NCBI GenBank assembly: GCA_030606095.1
Contig: JAUWHC010000208.1
Span: forward strand, 1 to 5,591
Source of the DNA: Promethearchaeota archaeon
GTDB taxonomy: Archaea; Asgardarchaeota; Lokiarchaeia; Sigyniarchaeales; SOKP01
Direction: 5' to 3'
Length of the DNA stretch: 5,591 nt
Of this stretch, positions 5,591 to 5,591 are shown piece by piece (within the stretch, counting starts at the first letter, position 1; each line of letters starts with the position of its first letter). The notes below the pieces were generated by a model. The model was not told the DNA's origin and did no database searches. It saw nothing but the letters and a program-made list of their open reading frames with translations. Position numbers and translations under genes: made by a program.

Positions 5591-5591
5591 T

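Noticed and set aside
1..5591. Complete insertion sequence, attachment site, tRNA or rRNA
   Set aside because: I found no terminal inverted repeats flanking a transposase, no target duplication, and no recognisable tRNA cloverleaf or rRNA motif by reading. A dedicated covariance-model search was not possible here.

Overview
This window looks like AT-rich archaeal accessory DNA. The signs are oligo-T tracts after stop codons, TATA-like boxes ahead of start codons, mixed use of Shine-Dalgarno sites, a HEPN/MNT pair, remnants of a two-subunit 2-oxoacid:ferredoxin oxidoreductase of archaeal type, and an LCMT-like methyltransferase of a kind I associate with archaea, including Asgard archaea and Methanosarcina. 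A mesophilic archaeon, perhaps Asgard-like, is my best guess, but it is an inference and not a firm placement. I see no rRNA, tRNA, CRISPR array or complete insertion sequence.

Layout. Positions 1-861 (+) hold the C-terminal two thirds of a UDP-glucose 6-dehydrogenase whose frame is open to the left edge. It converges on a minus-strand two-gene operon: a MNT nucleotidyltransferase (1396-1908) whose last four bases overlap the start of a HEPN protein (941-1399). The operon has a TATA-like box and a GAGGG ribosome site. Upstream lies about 340 bases without a gene, containing three inverted repeats; the best has a 12-bp perfect stem. Positions 2253-2920 (minus) carry a wrecked ferredoxin oxidoreductase: the first ~133 residues of a KorA-type gamma domain run directly, one frame off, into the last ~88 residues of a KorB-type beta subunit. 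The middle of both genes is gone.

From 3121 on the plus strand a multi-pass membrane protein with a coiled-coil tail is followed after two bases by an LCMT-family methyltransferase broken by one single-base frameshift and one in-frame TGA. A hairpin and T-run follow. Finally, 5114-5590 (minus) is the C-terminal part of a larger protein ending in a heptad coiled coil encoded by six 21-bp tandem repeats. Its frame stays open to the right edge.

Taken together, two of the seven loci are decayed and two are cut by the window edges. The intact genes are the toxin-antitoxin-like pair and the membrane protein. The region reads as a degenerating accessory segment, or as a draft assembly with indels and a collapsed deletion; sequence alone does not separate these. 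I do not see convincing evidence for a new multi-gene defence system. The best leads are the KorA/KorB deletion junction, the HEPN protein lacking the usual catalytic histidine, and the hairpin plus T-run facing a gene-free strand.
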